A DNA stretch of 64,000 nucleotides, taken from Doryteuthis pealeii (lineage: Eukaryota; Mollusca; Cephalopoda; Myopsida; Loliginidae). Location: assembly GCA_023376005.1 (NCBI GenBank), contig CM042157.1, forward strand, positions 56,315,287 through 56,379,286, written 5' to 3'. Below, one piece after another: positions 10,341-20,284 of the stretch. Below the pieces are notes generated by a model. It was given only the letters and a program-made list of their open reading frames with translations. It had not been told where the DNA came from and did no database searches. The stretch's first letter is position 1; each line of letters begins with the position of its first letter. Both the position numbers and the translations under genes were made by a program.

Positions 10341-10353
10341 AATCTTTGTCATT
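10320..10353 (-). other. Possible 34 bp micro-exon beside the minisatellite
   Basis: On the minus strand an AG (10,355-10,354), preceded by ttctctgctaattgtt, is followed by 34 bases and then GTAAGTACC. Two of the three frames are open but it is too short to judge. If real, the last four minisatellite units are copies of its exon-intron border. Confidence 0.2.
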
Positions 10354-11640
10354 CTAACAATTAGCAGAGAATAATACAAATTTAACGCCATAATGATAAT
10401 ATTCCAGTTTAATATCCAATATTAAGCAAAACATGGACATCTATTGAGAATGGCAATCCAATGTATGCAGTGCAAATATTTGGTATCCCCTCAAAGTAAA
10501 GCTGATTATCAACTTGGTTCCTTTTTTGGTAAAATGCTTTATAGCAATGACGATGATTCTACTGCATCATTTTAAGAATTAAAAAAATGTTTGTTTTTTT
10601 TTACTTCCTTTTGGAATTGGTTAATGGTATACAATAAGAATATCAGAAGACACGATGACAAAACTTTGTGTTAAACCTTTTACAAGTGATGCACATTTAA
10701 CTAATGTGCAGTTTAAAATAAGCTGCAATACATTTTGCTGATACAGATGTATTATGCTAAGCATTCTTAAAAATTTAGAGAATGTATATGTCTGTGTGCA
10801 AATGTATGTATACATGTGTGTGTGTGTGTCTGCCTAAGTACATGTGTTTGCTTCTGCCTGTCTCTCTCTCTCTCTCTCTCATAAAATATATATATATATA
10901 TATAATATATATATTGCATTTGTGTGCGCACATAAACACTCACCCACATACATATTTTTATATTATTTTTTATTTTTTCTGCTTCCGGTTTTCTCTTCAT
11001 GCCACCATCTTCAATGAGACATTCTGTCCTTACATGAAGTGGAATCCATCATAAAAAATGTAAACTATTCTGATTCTATCATTTGCCATTCCAGACTCGG
11101 GTGTGGAACAGACATTTTATTTCTTTAAAATCTCAAAACATTTCTATACTTTTAAGTGCAATATATAAAAGACAAGAGAAACACATCTTTAACTGCAATT
11201 TGTTATTCATACAATAAAAAAGAAATTATTCTAACTACCACAATTAGTCATGTATAACACGCATTCACATATAATATGCACCCCAACTTTTGGCTACAAA
11301 ATTCTGGAAAAAAAACATCTCTCGAGTATAATATGGGAATTATAGCAGCTAAATTTAAACTAAATTTAATATTTGCTCAACTTTTTATCCGGTTTGTATC
11401 AAGTAAAAATAAGACTTTATATAGTTTATATAATGTTTTGAAACACAAAATTTACACAATATTTAGAGAGGAAAGGCAAGAACATATTCACACAAAAATG
11501 TAACAAACTTTCAGTGAAAATAAGTTGACAATAAAAGAAAGAAATTATAAACAAACATTATTTCTTTATAAAACTAAAATGTTTATTACACATTAATTAA
11601 TTTGGACCATAAATATAATTTACTTTCATTTGTCTGAATT
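10354..11640. other. Unassigned sequence with microsatellites
   Basis: Contains mixed (GT)n, (CT)n and (TA)n at 10,780-10,945. At 11,250-11,340 there are two related strings (gtataacacgcatt, tataatatgcacccc) that recur in direct orientation near 12,033. No gene is supported. Confidence 0.4.
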
Positions 11641-11990
11641 TTTTAGATAAGGCTTGATAATTAGTATTATTCGGACTATTGCTCTCATCTTCATTGTTAT
11701 CTGTACAACGTTTTGGCCAATGTGCCTTCTGGCCTTCTTCAGGTATATCTTGTCATTCTTGGGAACCTTCTTGTCTTAATCGGGAGCCATCACAGAACTT
11801 TGAACCTAACCCTTTATTCAGTCTACAGGGGTATCCTGTTCTCATTCCACTAAAAGAAGGTTCCCAAGTCCAAGAAGGTTCCAGAGTCCGACAAGAAATA
11901 CCTGAAGAAGGCCAAGGGCTGAAACATTGTACAGATGACAATGAAGAGGACAATAGTCTGAATAATAAATATAATACTAATTTACTTTCA
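11641..11990. mobile_element. Foldback element FB with complete inverted arms
   Basis: The left arm (from gcttgataattagtattatt at 11,651) and the right arm (ending aataatactaat-like at 11,981) are inverted copies of about 140 bases. A central stretch of about 70 bases holds the gaacctaaccctttattcag segment. Each arm carries the ctgaagaaggcc...gctgaaac hairpin (right arm at 11,902-11,925). Neither arm encodes protein. The arm motif resembles the terminal repeats of Penelope-like elements, but that is an inference. Confidence 0.8.
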
Positions 11991-12225
11991 GACTGAAAGA
12001 AAAAAAAAAAAGGGAAAAGGTAATATTTAGATTGTGTATAATGCACACCCCATGGCTTAAAAATCAGGGGAAAAAGGCAGATATTATATTAAACCCATTC
12101 TATAGGTAGAATTTTTAACTTGTAATACTGAACTATGTCTTTTGAGGACATAGTTTAATAATTCATTGAGAGGCTAATTATTACTGAAGTCTTGTTTGTT
12201 TTTGTCAGAAAAAATAAAATTCATG

Positions 12226-12288
12226 AAAAAGAAAAAAAAAAAAAAAAAAAGAAAGAAAGAAGGAAGAAAGAAAGAAAGGAAAGAAAGA
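12226..12288 (+). repeat. A-rich (GAAA)n run
   Basis: Poly(A) passing into gaaagaaagaagg-type repeats, a common old retroposon tail. Confidence 0.85.
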
Positions 12289-12631
12289 GTTTATAACTTT
12301 CACTTCTGGCTTGAGATTCTTCTACTTTATATGGTAAGCAAAACATAAAAGTTCAGGTTAGTTAAACTGGTGGATATATATAAGGTCCTGTTTAGCTTCT
12401 TATTTTTCTTTCCTTTTCTTTAATTTTCCAGGCCCCATTTATTACTACAGAAAATGTTTGTGATTCTAGACCAGAGCTTTTTCAAAGTGGTTCATATATA
12501 TCCCTTGGAATGAATGAGATTTTGGCCGGATCAATAAAATTATAGGGGTCCACAGGGGGTGAATTTAATAGTTTGCATTTATAAATCCCTTTATAAGAAG
12601 AAAGCAAAAATCAAAGAATCATACAGAGTTG

Positions 12632-12766
12632 GTATTTATCCAACTTGTTTGCCATTGGGAGAATGAGACACATTGGAGCATCAAACACGGATCAAACTCA
12701 CTATTCAATAGTAATAGATCTGTGACACTAGTTTGCTAACCATTACACCATGATGGGACACCTAAA
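12632..12766 (-). mobile_element. SINE-like fragment with tRNA head
   Basis: The minus strand has ggtgtaatggttagc near the 5' end (about 12,757) and gtttgatccgtg at the B-box position. The body differs from SINE-A and SINE-B. It is a fragment of uncertain family. Confidence 0.45.
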
Positions 12767-13004
12767 TCATGTAGAGTAATTGCCAGATTACCTAGCAGAA
12801 TGTCTGATATACCCTATCCACATACAGATCATTCAAAACATACAGATTATTCAAATGAATGAACGAGGTTAAAGTAGAAAGTACAAATTTAGGAACCTTT
12901 ATACACCTAGACATCTAATAACTGTTGATCTTCAAGTGAAAGGAATTGAATATGCAGAGATTTATGTAGAGTGACCAGTATTCAACTATTTCTCTGAATT
13001 TTTT

Positions 13005-13345
13005 AGATGAGCTTGATAATTAGTATTATTTGTATTATTCGGACTATTGTCCTCATCGTTAACTGTACAACATTTTGGCCAATGTGCTTTCTTCAGGTAT
13101 TTCTTGTTGGACCTTCTCAGACTCAGGAACCTTCTCGTCGTAATTGGGAGCCATCACAGAACTTTGAACCTAACTGGACTGAATAAAGGTTTAGGTTCAA
13201 AGTTCCGTGATGGCTCCCAATTATGACAAGAAGGTTCCTGAGTTCAACAAGAAATACCTGAAGAAGGCCGGAGGATACATCGGCCAAAACGTACAGATAA
13301 CAATGAAGATTAGGACAATAGTCCGAATAATACAAATAATACAGT
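13005..13345. mobile_element. Foldback element FB, most symmetrical copy
   Basis: Arms of about 155 bases meet around 13,185 with a centre of only about 15 bases. The right arm has CTGAAGA at 13,258-13,264, a perfect five-base-pair stem GGCCG/CGGCC (13,266-13,270 with 13,281-13,285), then aaaac. Both arms end in the tattattcggactattgtcc type of terminus. The two 64-70 codon frames that cover it are shadows. Confidence 0.85.
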
Positions 13346-13804
13346 ATTCAACTGTGTTGCTAGTTGAATCTGCTTCTGAGAATCCAGACTTGGTAGTTTA
13401 AATAACACATTGGGCTATTCTATTATGTAGCATGACCAAGTCTATTTCCAGGATTCTCATTGGCTGGTGATTTTAAAGTGGATATTTTTTATCCATATAT
13501 ATTGAACACTTGACTGTGTTCTGGCAGTTGGTACAAAGTGTATTTGGATATGCTCTGTCTTTTTTGTCTGGTGACTGGATGCTAGTCCCAGACTTCCTGT
13601 GAAGGTGAGTATGATGTTCATTCTACAGAATATTACTGGATGGATGAAGAAACTGTAGCAAAATATCCCAAGCTTTCTGCAACTGTCGAGCCCATTTTAC
13701 TTTTTCAAATTCATATATGATGGAATCTGGGTTTAGCCACAAGCATTATATACTAAGCAATCTAAGTTTTCAGCATTAGCATATCATGGATATACTAATG
13801 CTAA

Positions 13805-14056
13805 TATATGGAGATACCATCACAGGAATAAACATGGCAAGAGGAGTTCAAATCTTGGACGAGGCTGTTTGCATTTCACAGTACTAATGATACCCTTGGG
13901 AAAGGTATGCATTCAGTTATTCTACCTTCAGTTATGGGCTCTTTAACCTTGGTAAGGCAATCAGTCTAGGAGATGGAAAACACTAAATTCAAACCTGTTA
14001 AACTCCACTTAAGAAATTAACCATATGTCCATCCTACTAGTGTGGAGGAGTTGGTA
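13805..14056 (+). mobile_element. SINE-B copy followed by (TA)n
   Basis: The head is decayed; gttcaaatcttgg is at about 13,837. The tail reads ctagtgtggaggagttggtaaa and changes directly into (TA)n at 14,055-14,076. Confidence 0.75.
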
Positions 14057-14217
14057 AATATATATATATATATATACTAATGCTGATATTGGTCCTTGGT
14101 GACTCAACCAAAATCTACCACTAAGCATTCCAGTATTACCATTAAAAGACTTTTTTCAAAAAAAGGTGTCAACAGATGCTAAAGACTACAAAGAATGGAC
14201 ATGTGTTGCATAATCTA

Positions 14218-14456
14218 TGTGGTAGCATAGCTCAGTCAGTAGAGCATCCACTTAGGAACCACAAGGTCCCTGGTTCAATACTGGCCTCTGCCAACTCAGT
14301 GCATAAATAAGGCGGCTTGGATCCATGTGGTAAAGTGGGGAGCTGAAGGTAGGTGTGGCACTCTACCTCAGATGCAAAAACAATCTCCCTTGTCTAGCAC
14401 TAGTGAAAAGAGGATAGACTCCTCACTGTCCGACTGATACAAACAATAGGCCACTC
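14218..14456 (+). mobile_element. SINE-A copy
   Basis: The A box tagctcagtcagtagagc is at 14,227 and the B-box-like ggttcaatactgg at about 14,272. The body ends near ggccactctgcc. Confidence 0.85.
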
Positions 14457-14929
14457 TGCCAACAATGGATGTAAGAAATGGTCATAAATTATTTTTTTCT
14501 TACAACTTATTTGTTAGTTGTTTCCAACCCAAGGGTCATATCAGTTTTAGAAAAGTATAATTTAGCAAATAAAATTGAAAAGTTGCCAAATGGAATGATA
14601 TTTTTGCTTTATGCTGCAGTTTTTAAATGTATATGTGAATAATATCTGTAACATTTGTCACTTAACTTTAAAAAAAAAAAAATATTTGTAAACAATTTCT
14701 GCTGAGAATTATCTTTGAAGATATGTTTTAATAAAAAAATTAGCATAGTACCCGTAAAAAATACAAGAAAATTTACAGATGAATTGGCACTTCTCTCTAA
14801 GATTGATTTATAATATGTGAAAAGTAAATAAATATGATATATACTCACACATATATACATATACATAAATATGCATATACACACACACATACATGTATAT
14901 TAATAAATGTTGATAATACAGTGCTGATG
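14457..14929. other. Unassigned A+T-rich sequence
   Basis: Poly(A) near 14,668 and CA-rich repeats at 14,845-14,895. No gene is seen. Confidence 0.35.
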
Positions 14930-15070
14930 TATCATGGACAGAGCTCTAGAACTGAAACCTCACCCCATCAGATGCAGTTCAGTGTTATATTCAAGACATC
15001 CTTTTTGGATGAGTCTTACCCCTCTCCAGGGGGATATAGTCAATGTATCTAAGCCCTGCTAACATGACAG
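14930..15070 (+). repeat. R3 repeat copy, 5'-truncated
   Basis: Begins in the middle of the family at agctctagaactgaaacctc and keeps gagtcttacccctctccagg to the end. Confidence 0.6.
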
Positions 15071-15124
15071 TGTAAAATTGTTTTTGTTGTAATTAATTAT
15101 TGCGTTATTCATAAAAAGAGAAAA

Positions 15125-15452
15125 TTATTTTGTATTTATATTATTCAAACTATTGTCCTTATCTTTATTGTTATATACACAATGTTTCTTCAGGTCTTCT
15201 TCAGGTGTTTCTTGTTGGACTCTGGAACCTTCTTGTCATAATTGGGACCCTTCTCGGAACTTTGAACTGTACCCTTTATTCAATCCATTGGGGTAGACTG
15301 TTTTCATTCTATTAACCATGACCAGATACAAATGTTAAAATATGTTAAGTATTCTATGTTATTATCGCTGAAAAGTATGTATAAAAATAAAGATGAGCAC
15401 AATAGTCCGAATAATCCAAATAATCCGAATTATCAAGCCTCATCTCAATAAT
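15125..15452. mobile_element. Foldback element FB, rearranged
   Basis: The left arm and centre are intact (15,125-15,310, through tcaatccattggggtagact). After about 75 unrelated bases only the outer part of the right arm remains (aaagatgagcacaatagtcc, then aataatccgaattatcaagc). The left-arm hairpin is damaged. Confidence 0.65.
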
Positions 15453-15529
15453 TCAAAGAAATAAAAATTATTTGTTTTGAATGTTTACAACCAGATATTT
15501 TTGTTACTTGACCAACAATGATGGGAAAT

Positions 15530-15800
15530 GTCAGACTTATATAGGTTATGGTACAAGTGGAGATCTTGTGAATGCCAACCAACCTACAGTAGAGTGTAGT
15601 GATGCTGATAGCTTTTTGATTTAGTGTGTCCTGGGATGCACATATTTGCTTTGAAGGAGTCATTGGGAAAATTTATGGGTCCCAACAAAAGTCGTCTAAC
15701 TCCTACCTTGTAACCTATCCTGTGTAATTAATTTCTAAGAAACTATTGAAATGTATTTACAGTTAGCTTGAAATGGTGAGGGAAGAAAAAAGAAAAAACA
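15530..15800 (-). repeat. Mariner-associated repeat, shared with 27,281-27,475
   Basis: The minus strand reads ttcttccctcaccatttcaa, then ggttacaaggtaggagttag, then atcccaggacacactaaatc. The same order occurs on the plus strand at 27,281-27,475. Here it continues directly into the transposase relic. Confidence 0.65.
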
Positions 15801-16145
15801 CTAAAAATTAACCGGACACTTGTTTTATGGAAGCCAAGCTCATCATAGATGATTTGATAGGCAGAATTATGACTAATCTGTAGAAAATAAGCTACCTCAT
15901 CGATGATAACTTGCCTGTTCACCATTACCATCTATTGAGCTTGATGAATCTTCTCATCAGTGGTGGAGGTTGATAGGTGTCCTGCTCCTTCTTCATGTGT
16001 TCCGCTTGTCTGGCCACTTTTAAACTTCTCTATCCATTCATACATACTTCTACACAGTATACACTGTCCCCATATGGTGCTAAAAGCCTCTGATGAATTT
16101 CAACCCCTAAAACTCTTTCCAACCAGAGAAATTGGGTCACTTCCT
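15743..16145 (-). pseudogene. Mariner-type transposase relic (helix-turn-helix half)
   Basis: Minus-strand translation in shifted frames gives segments such as GVEIHQRLLAPYGDS, then STTDEKIHQA-like and VIIDEVAYFLQISHNSAYQII, then ELGFHKTSVR. These match the paired helix-turn-helix DNA-binding region of Mos1/SETMAR-type mariner transposases. An in-frame TAG falls just before the Met that opens the last segment, and the first segment needs a frame change. The catalytic DDD/DDE domain is absent. No terminal inverted repeats were found, so this is a dead fragment. Confidence 0.7.
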
Positions 16146-16170
16146 TGTTTTATATTGCTAGTGGTGTGGC

Positions 16171-16480
16171 GTGTTACGTACTGAGGTCTTCACGGTACCC
16201 AATCTATATAATGGTGTATACCCTTTTCTTCTTTACTTCTTACTTCTAGTCGTCTTTTCTTCTGGTCGGCTTTGGTTCTATCTTCTAACATCTTGGTCTG
16301 GTCTCTTCTAAGGTGTGGACTTTCTTCTATGGGGACTTCGGGTCTGGTTTCTGTTGGGGATTTCTCCTTATCAGAAGCCCTGTGTTATTGTTAGTTTTTA
16401 GATAATAAACACAAGACTTCGATTTGCTTTGATCTGCGCAGATGACAGGATGCGCATAGAAATGCGACTTACACCTTCGA
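16171..16480 (+). other. LTR-like stretch (weak)
   Basis: Starts tgttacgtactgagg, has a TATA-like ctatataatgg at about 16,204 and a polyadenylation-like gataataaac at about 16,402, and ends near acttaca. These would fit a solo LTR. No target duplication or second copy is visible, so this is only a suggestion. Confidence 0.2.
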
Positions 16481-16580
16481 GCTCCTACCTGCTAACTGAC
16501 TGAGTTACTTAGTATCCTTAAACCGGAACAGGGTCTTCTATGCCTTCCGGTTCTCACGATTTATCCCTGGAAAGCAAGGT
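16370..16580 (-). mobile_element. Possible further tRNA-derived SINE
   Basis: The minus strand contains taactcagtcagttagcagg, a fair A box, followed by ctcgaaggtgtaagtcgcat at about the B-box distance, and then a G+C-richer body. It competes with the LTR reading of the same stretch. Confidence 0.35.
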
Positions 16581-16997
16581 GTGAGTGAGGTCAAGTGCTG
16601 TCACTCACTCTCAAGGCCATCAGCTGCACGAATCGCCATTATGATTTCTACACTATTGCCATAATCATTAGGTATCTAATAATTATGTAACACTTGTTGT
16701 CCAGCTGTAAAGACAGCCAGCAAAATAACTTTGGCCACGTAACTACAACAGTGCCAACTATAAGCATGCATGTGCAGAACACAGTGTGACAATGATAAAG
16801 ATGTGTTATGATAAAAGTGCTGATAATTTTTGTTTACTCTCCTTTGTACATCGGCTATGGTACAAGTGGAGATCTTGTGAATCTTGATACCAAAATTAAT
16901 CAATAAGTATTGGGATTTTAGCAAGAAAGAGACATAAACAAAGAGACACTAACAAGAGACATATTGAATAGTATAGATATGTAGATATATATATATT

Positions 16998-17242
16998 GTA
17001 TAGAGTTTTAGCTCAGTCAATAGAGCATCCGCCTAGGAAGTACAAGGTTCTGTGTTCAATACCGGCCCTTGCCAACTCAGTACATGAGTAGCACTGCTTG
17101 GGTCTGTGCTGTAAAGTGGAGAGCTGATGGTTGCTGTGGCACTCTACCTTAGACGCAAAAACAATCTCCCTGTTCTAGCACTAGTGAAAAGAGGATAGAG
17201 TCCCTTGTTGTCCAGCTGATACCAACAATAGGCCAGTCTGCC
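16998..17242 (+). mobile_element. SINE-A copy
   Basis: The A box tagctcagtcaatagagc is at about 17,009 and the B-box-like tgttcaataccgg at about 17,053. The 3' end is near ggccagtctgcc. Confidence 0.85.
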
Positions 17243-17355
17243 TATTTTATTTATATATGCACATACAAATATATTGCCAGTTTATTTTAGTATTGATTAG
17301 TATTTCTGGCAAGGATAAAACTGCCTGCTGCGTAAAAAGTTATATGTATGTACAC

Positions 17356-17356
<1 letters not shown>

Positions 17357-17419
<63 letters not shown>

Positions 17420-17525
17420 AAATCAATATTTTAAACAAAAAATTTGTAACAGAATATACAGGAAACAGCAACTCAATATTCAAATATACGGCTACAATTA
17501 GGGGGAGCAGTTGGTTTACAATCAT

Positions 17526-17553
<28 letters not shown>
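17357..17553. repeat. Long (TA)n tracts
   Basis: An almost pure TA run at 17,357-17,415 and a shorter one at 17,527-17,553. The 125-codon frame across them is an artefact of the repeat. Confidence 0.95.
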
Positions 17554-17556
<3 letters not shown>

Positions 17557-17736
17557 AAAATTATTTATTTGAAAAACCTATATTATATTTGGAACCCCAT
17601 GCTACCCTTCCATATAGGTTTGAAGATCACATAGGTAAGAAACTGTTAGTTACCAAGCACCATTGACTTCATGTCTTTGATACCTTAACCTCAGATATAC
17701 ATACATGTTCTATACAATGATATTGAGTGCTCTTTA

Positions 17737-17965
17737 GGGCCAGTTTAGCTCAGTCGGTAGAGCGTCAGGCTAGGAATCACAAGATTCCTGGTTTGATGCC
17801 AGCCCTCGCCAACTCAGCATATGAGTAGCATAGGGATCTGCGCAGTAAAGTGAGGAGCTGATGGTAGGTGTGGTGCTCCACTTCAGATGCTAAAATATTC
17901 TTCTTGATCTAGCGCTGGTAAAAAGGGGATAGACTCCCTCACTGTATGGCTGATACCGACACTTA
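17737..17965 (+). mobile_element. SINE-A copy followed by (TA)n
   Basis: The head gtttagctcagtcggtagag is well preserved and the B-box region is ggtttgatgcc. The 3' end runs through ggctgataccgacacttatc into (TA)n at 17,975-18,022. Confidence 0.85.
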
Positions 17966-17968
17966 TCC

Positions 17969-18023
<55 letters not shown>

Positions 18024-18087
18024 CAACCTTTACATACATACAAATGTGTGTATTAAAACAGTTAAAATCCCCTTCGCATGCTGTGGG

Positions 18088-18220
18088 TGACAATAGCCGA
18101 GTGGTTAAGCTGTCCGCCTGATGCTGAATCGATCAGGTTTCTATTCGGCTGTAGATAGCTCACAAAATGTCTAGCCACATCGAAGAGACTTGATAAGTCG
18201 AAACACGTGTCTGTGGATGA

Positions 18221-18230
<10 letters not shown>
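18088..18230 (+). mobile_element. SINE-C, class II tRNA-like head with ribozyme-like tail
   Basis: Begins acaatagccgagtggttaag, the A box of a leucine/serine-type tRNA, with atcaggtttctattcgg where the B box should be. It ends gacttgataagtcgaaacac then gtgtctg, resembling the end of a hammerhead fold. (TA)n and then (GT)n follow at 18,229-18,292. Confidence 0.6.

Positions 18231-18292
<62 letters not shown>
18229..18292. repeat. Compound (TA)n(GT)n microsatellite
   Basis: A TA tract of about 36 bases abutting a GT tract of about 28 bases. Confidence 0.95.
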
Positions 18293-18293
<1 letters not shown>

Positions 18294-18994
18294 ATTTATA
18301 CATATGGATTACTGTTTGCATTAGTGTAATTATCTAGTGATTTCATAAAATCAATACTGAGGGTATTTATAGTAAAAGAAAAATAGAATATTTCAACAAG
18401 AGAGTTTTTAAATTAAGCCACTGATAATACTGAAAGATTTATTGAAATCCAATAATAATTGGTTGAACCTACATAGATTTTTACAATGAAAGGATATTTA
18501 ACATTGAAATTCTTATGACTGAATGTCATGGTCAGTATCTTTTATCTTTTAACAATTTTAGATACAGTTATCTCTGGTCATATGTATTATGCACAAATAA
18601 ATTTTATATCAGTTTTATCCAATTCATCATCATCATTATATATCCCCACCCCCACCCCTTAGTATCATCTCTCTCACCATTTTCATTAAAAAGTCTATAA
18701 ATTCTGCGGAAATGATGAATAAAGCCTCTAAGGAAATGTAACCATTTTATGTGTAGATAGTATAGATATATCAGACTGTAGAATTGTTGTCTATCCATAA
18801 CTATTAATGATTTAAGGGGGGGGGGGTAGGAGGGGTTGTTTTACAATGGTTAAATAAATCATTAGATTTGAGATCATAAAAAAAATTAATGTTGCAATGT
18901 TAAATTGTACAACTGCAATATTTACTTATATATACTATTCTGGTTTGAATTTTTATTTTATTTACTTTTTATTATGTTTTATCCTTTATTTATA
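18293..18994. other. Unassigned A+T-rich sequence
   Basis: Includes a poly(G) run near 18,817. No gene is seen. Confidence 0.35.
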
Positions 18995-19240
18995 CAGGTG
19001 GGTGCAAAAGTAGGTATACAACAGCATCATACAGATGAAATTAGTAGCATGTTATCTTAAGTGTCCTCATTTTGTAAAATGTTGGTGTCATTAGCCATAT
19101 TTAATTGTGACTAATAATTAACATGTTATTAATAATAATAATTAATATTACATATATGTAACATTTGTTTGTTTAATAAATGCAAATAAATATTGTACAT
19201 GTTTTTTTTATAACTGTATACCTACTTTTGCATCCCCCTG
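18995..19240. mobile_element. Mariner/Tc1-type MITE, 246 bp
   Basis: The left end caggtgggtgcaaaagtagg and the right end (other strand) cagggggatgcaaaagtagg are inverted copies continuing through tataca. TA dinucleotides flank both ends (18,993-18,994 and 19,241-19,242), as expected for mariner insertion. There is no coding capacity. Confidence 0.85.
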
Positions 19241-19468
19241 TATATATCCTGTTTTATTTTTTAATCATATGTTTAACATATCATTGATTTTATATCCTTA
19301 TTATATTTTTTATTCAACTTAAATAAAATGAGGGGTAAAAGTTTTTTTAACCCCCTCACAGACAAAAATAGAGTGTGGATTTTATTGAACTTTGGTCTTT
19401 GTTGATCTTTACCAATTTTCCTTAATAAAAGGGCGTTTACTGTCATTGTACAAACAGACAGACATTCA

Positions 19469-19469
<1 letters not shown>

Positions 19470-19504
<35 letters not shown>
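19470..19504. repeat. (TA)n microsatellite
   Basis: A TA run of about 35 bases followed by CATA units. Confidence 0.9.
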
Positions 19505-19506
<2 letters not shown>

Positions 19507-19567
19507 CATACATACATACAGAAACCTATATCATTTAATAGATTTTGTAGAGATTATATATATATTT

Positions 19568-19850
19568 ACAAACTCCTCTGCATGAGTAGGATGTGACACA
19601 AGGTCAATTTCTTTAACAAAATTTAACAGGTTTGAATTCAGAGTTTTCCTTCTTCTAGACTGGTTGTCTAACCAAGGTTTAAAAAAAAGAAAGCAATCTG
19701 CCCTACTAGTTACCCATAGCTGGTAGAATAGTTGAGGATTCATATTTTTCCCAAGGGTATTAGTGCTATGTGAAATGCAAATAGCCTTGCTCAGGATCTG
19801 AACTCACTTCGCCAAGTCTATTTCCTACAATGATATGGATTACAATACAA
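19568..19850 (-). mobile_element. SINE-B copy
   Basis: The tail ctctgcatgagtaggatgtg is at about 19,573 and the head near 19,845. An A-rich insertion interrupts the middle (about 19,679). Confidence 0.75.
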
Positions 19851-20284
19851 TATCTAATCAAAATATTTACTATATACAGAACCCTATTGAACAAAAACTG
19901 AATACAAAAATATACTGAATAGAAATAGAAGATTGTTTTCTCTTTTTCTATAAATCCAAGGACATTATTTTTAACTTTTAAAAAGAAAATGGCAGTTATT
20001 CACAGAAAAGTGGAATTGGAATCTAAAGAAGTTATTGAGTTACTGACGTTGCAATTAGTAAAACTGACTAAGTTTCAACTAAATGTTAATTCATTAAAAT
20101 ATCTAATTTCAGAAATACTAATTCGATTAACCTGGGTTTTTTTGGGTTTTTCTATTTAGAATATATTCTAATTTATACTGAAAGTTGATTTTTGAAAATT
20201 TCAAAGTATTATAAATTTATGGACTTTTATGCCATAAATACTTCTTGCATATGATATTCCCAAAGAAATTATTACTGCTTTAAA

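Noticed and set aside
11250..12075. Transposon with ends at the gtataacacgc (11,252) and gtataatgcacacccc (12,033) strings
   Set aside because: The two strings are in direct, not inverted, orientation and no target duplication is visible, so element boundaries cannot be supported.
13512..13612. Possible plus-strand exon between ttctggcag and aaggtgagt
   Set aside because: Both splice signals look good, but all three frames have a stop inside or at the end and the sequence has no recognised protein similarity.
14218..14290. Possible functional tRNA gene at a SINE-A head
   Set aside because: The head is followed by the full SINE body, the acceptor stem does not pair and no terminator run follows at the tRNA end.
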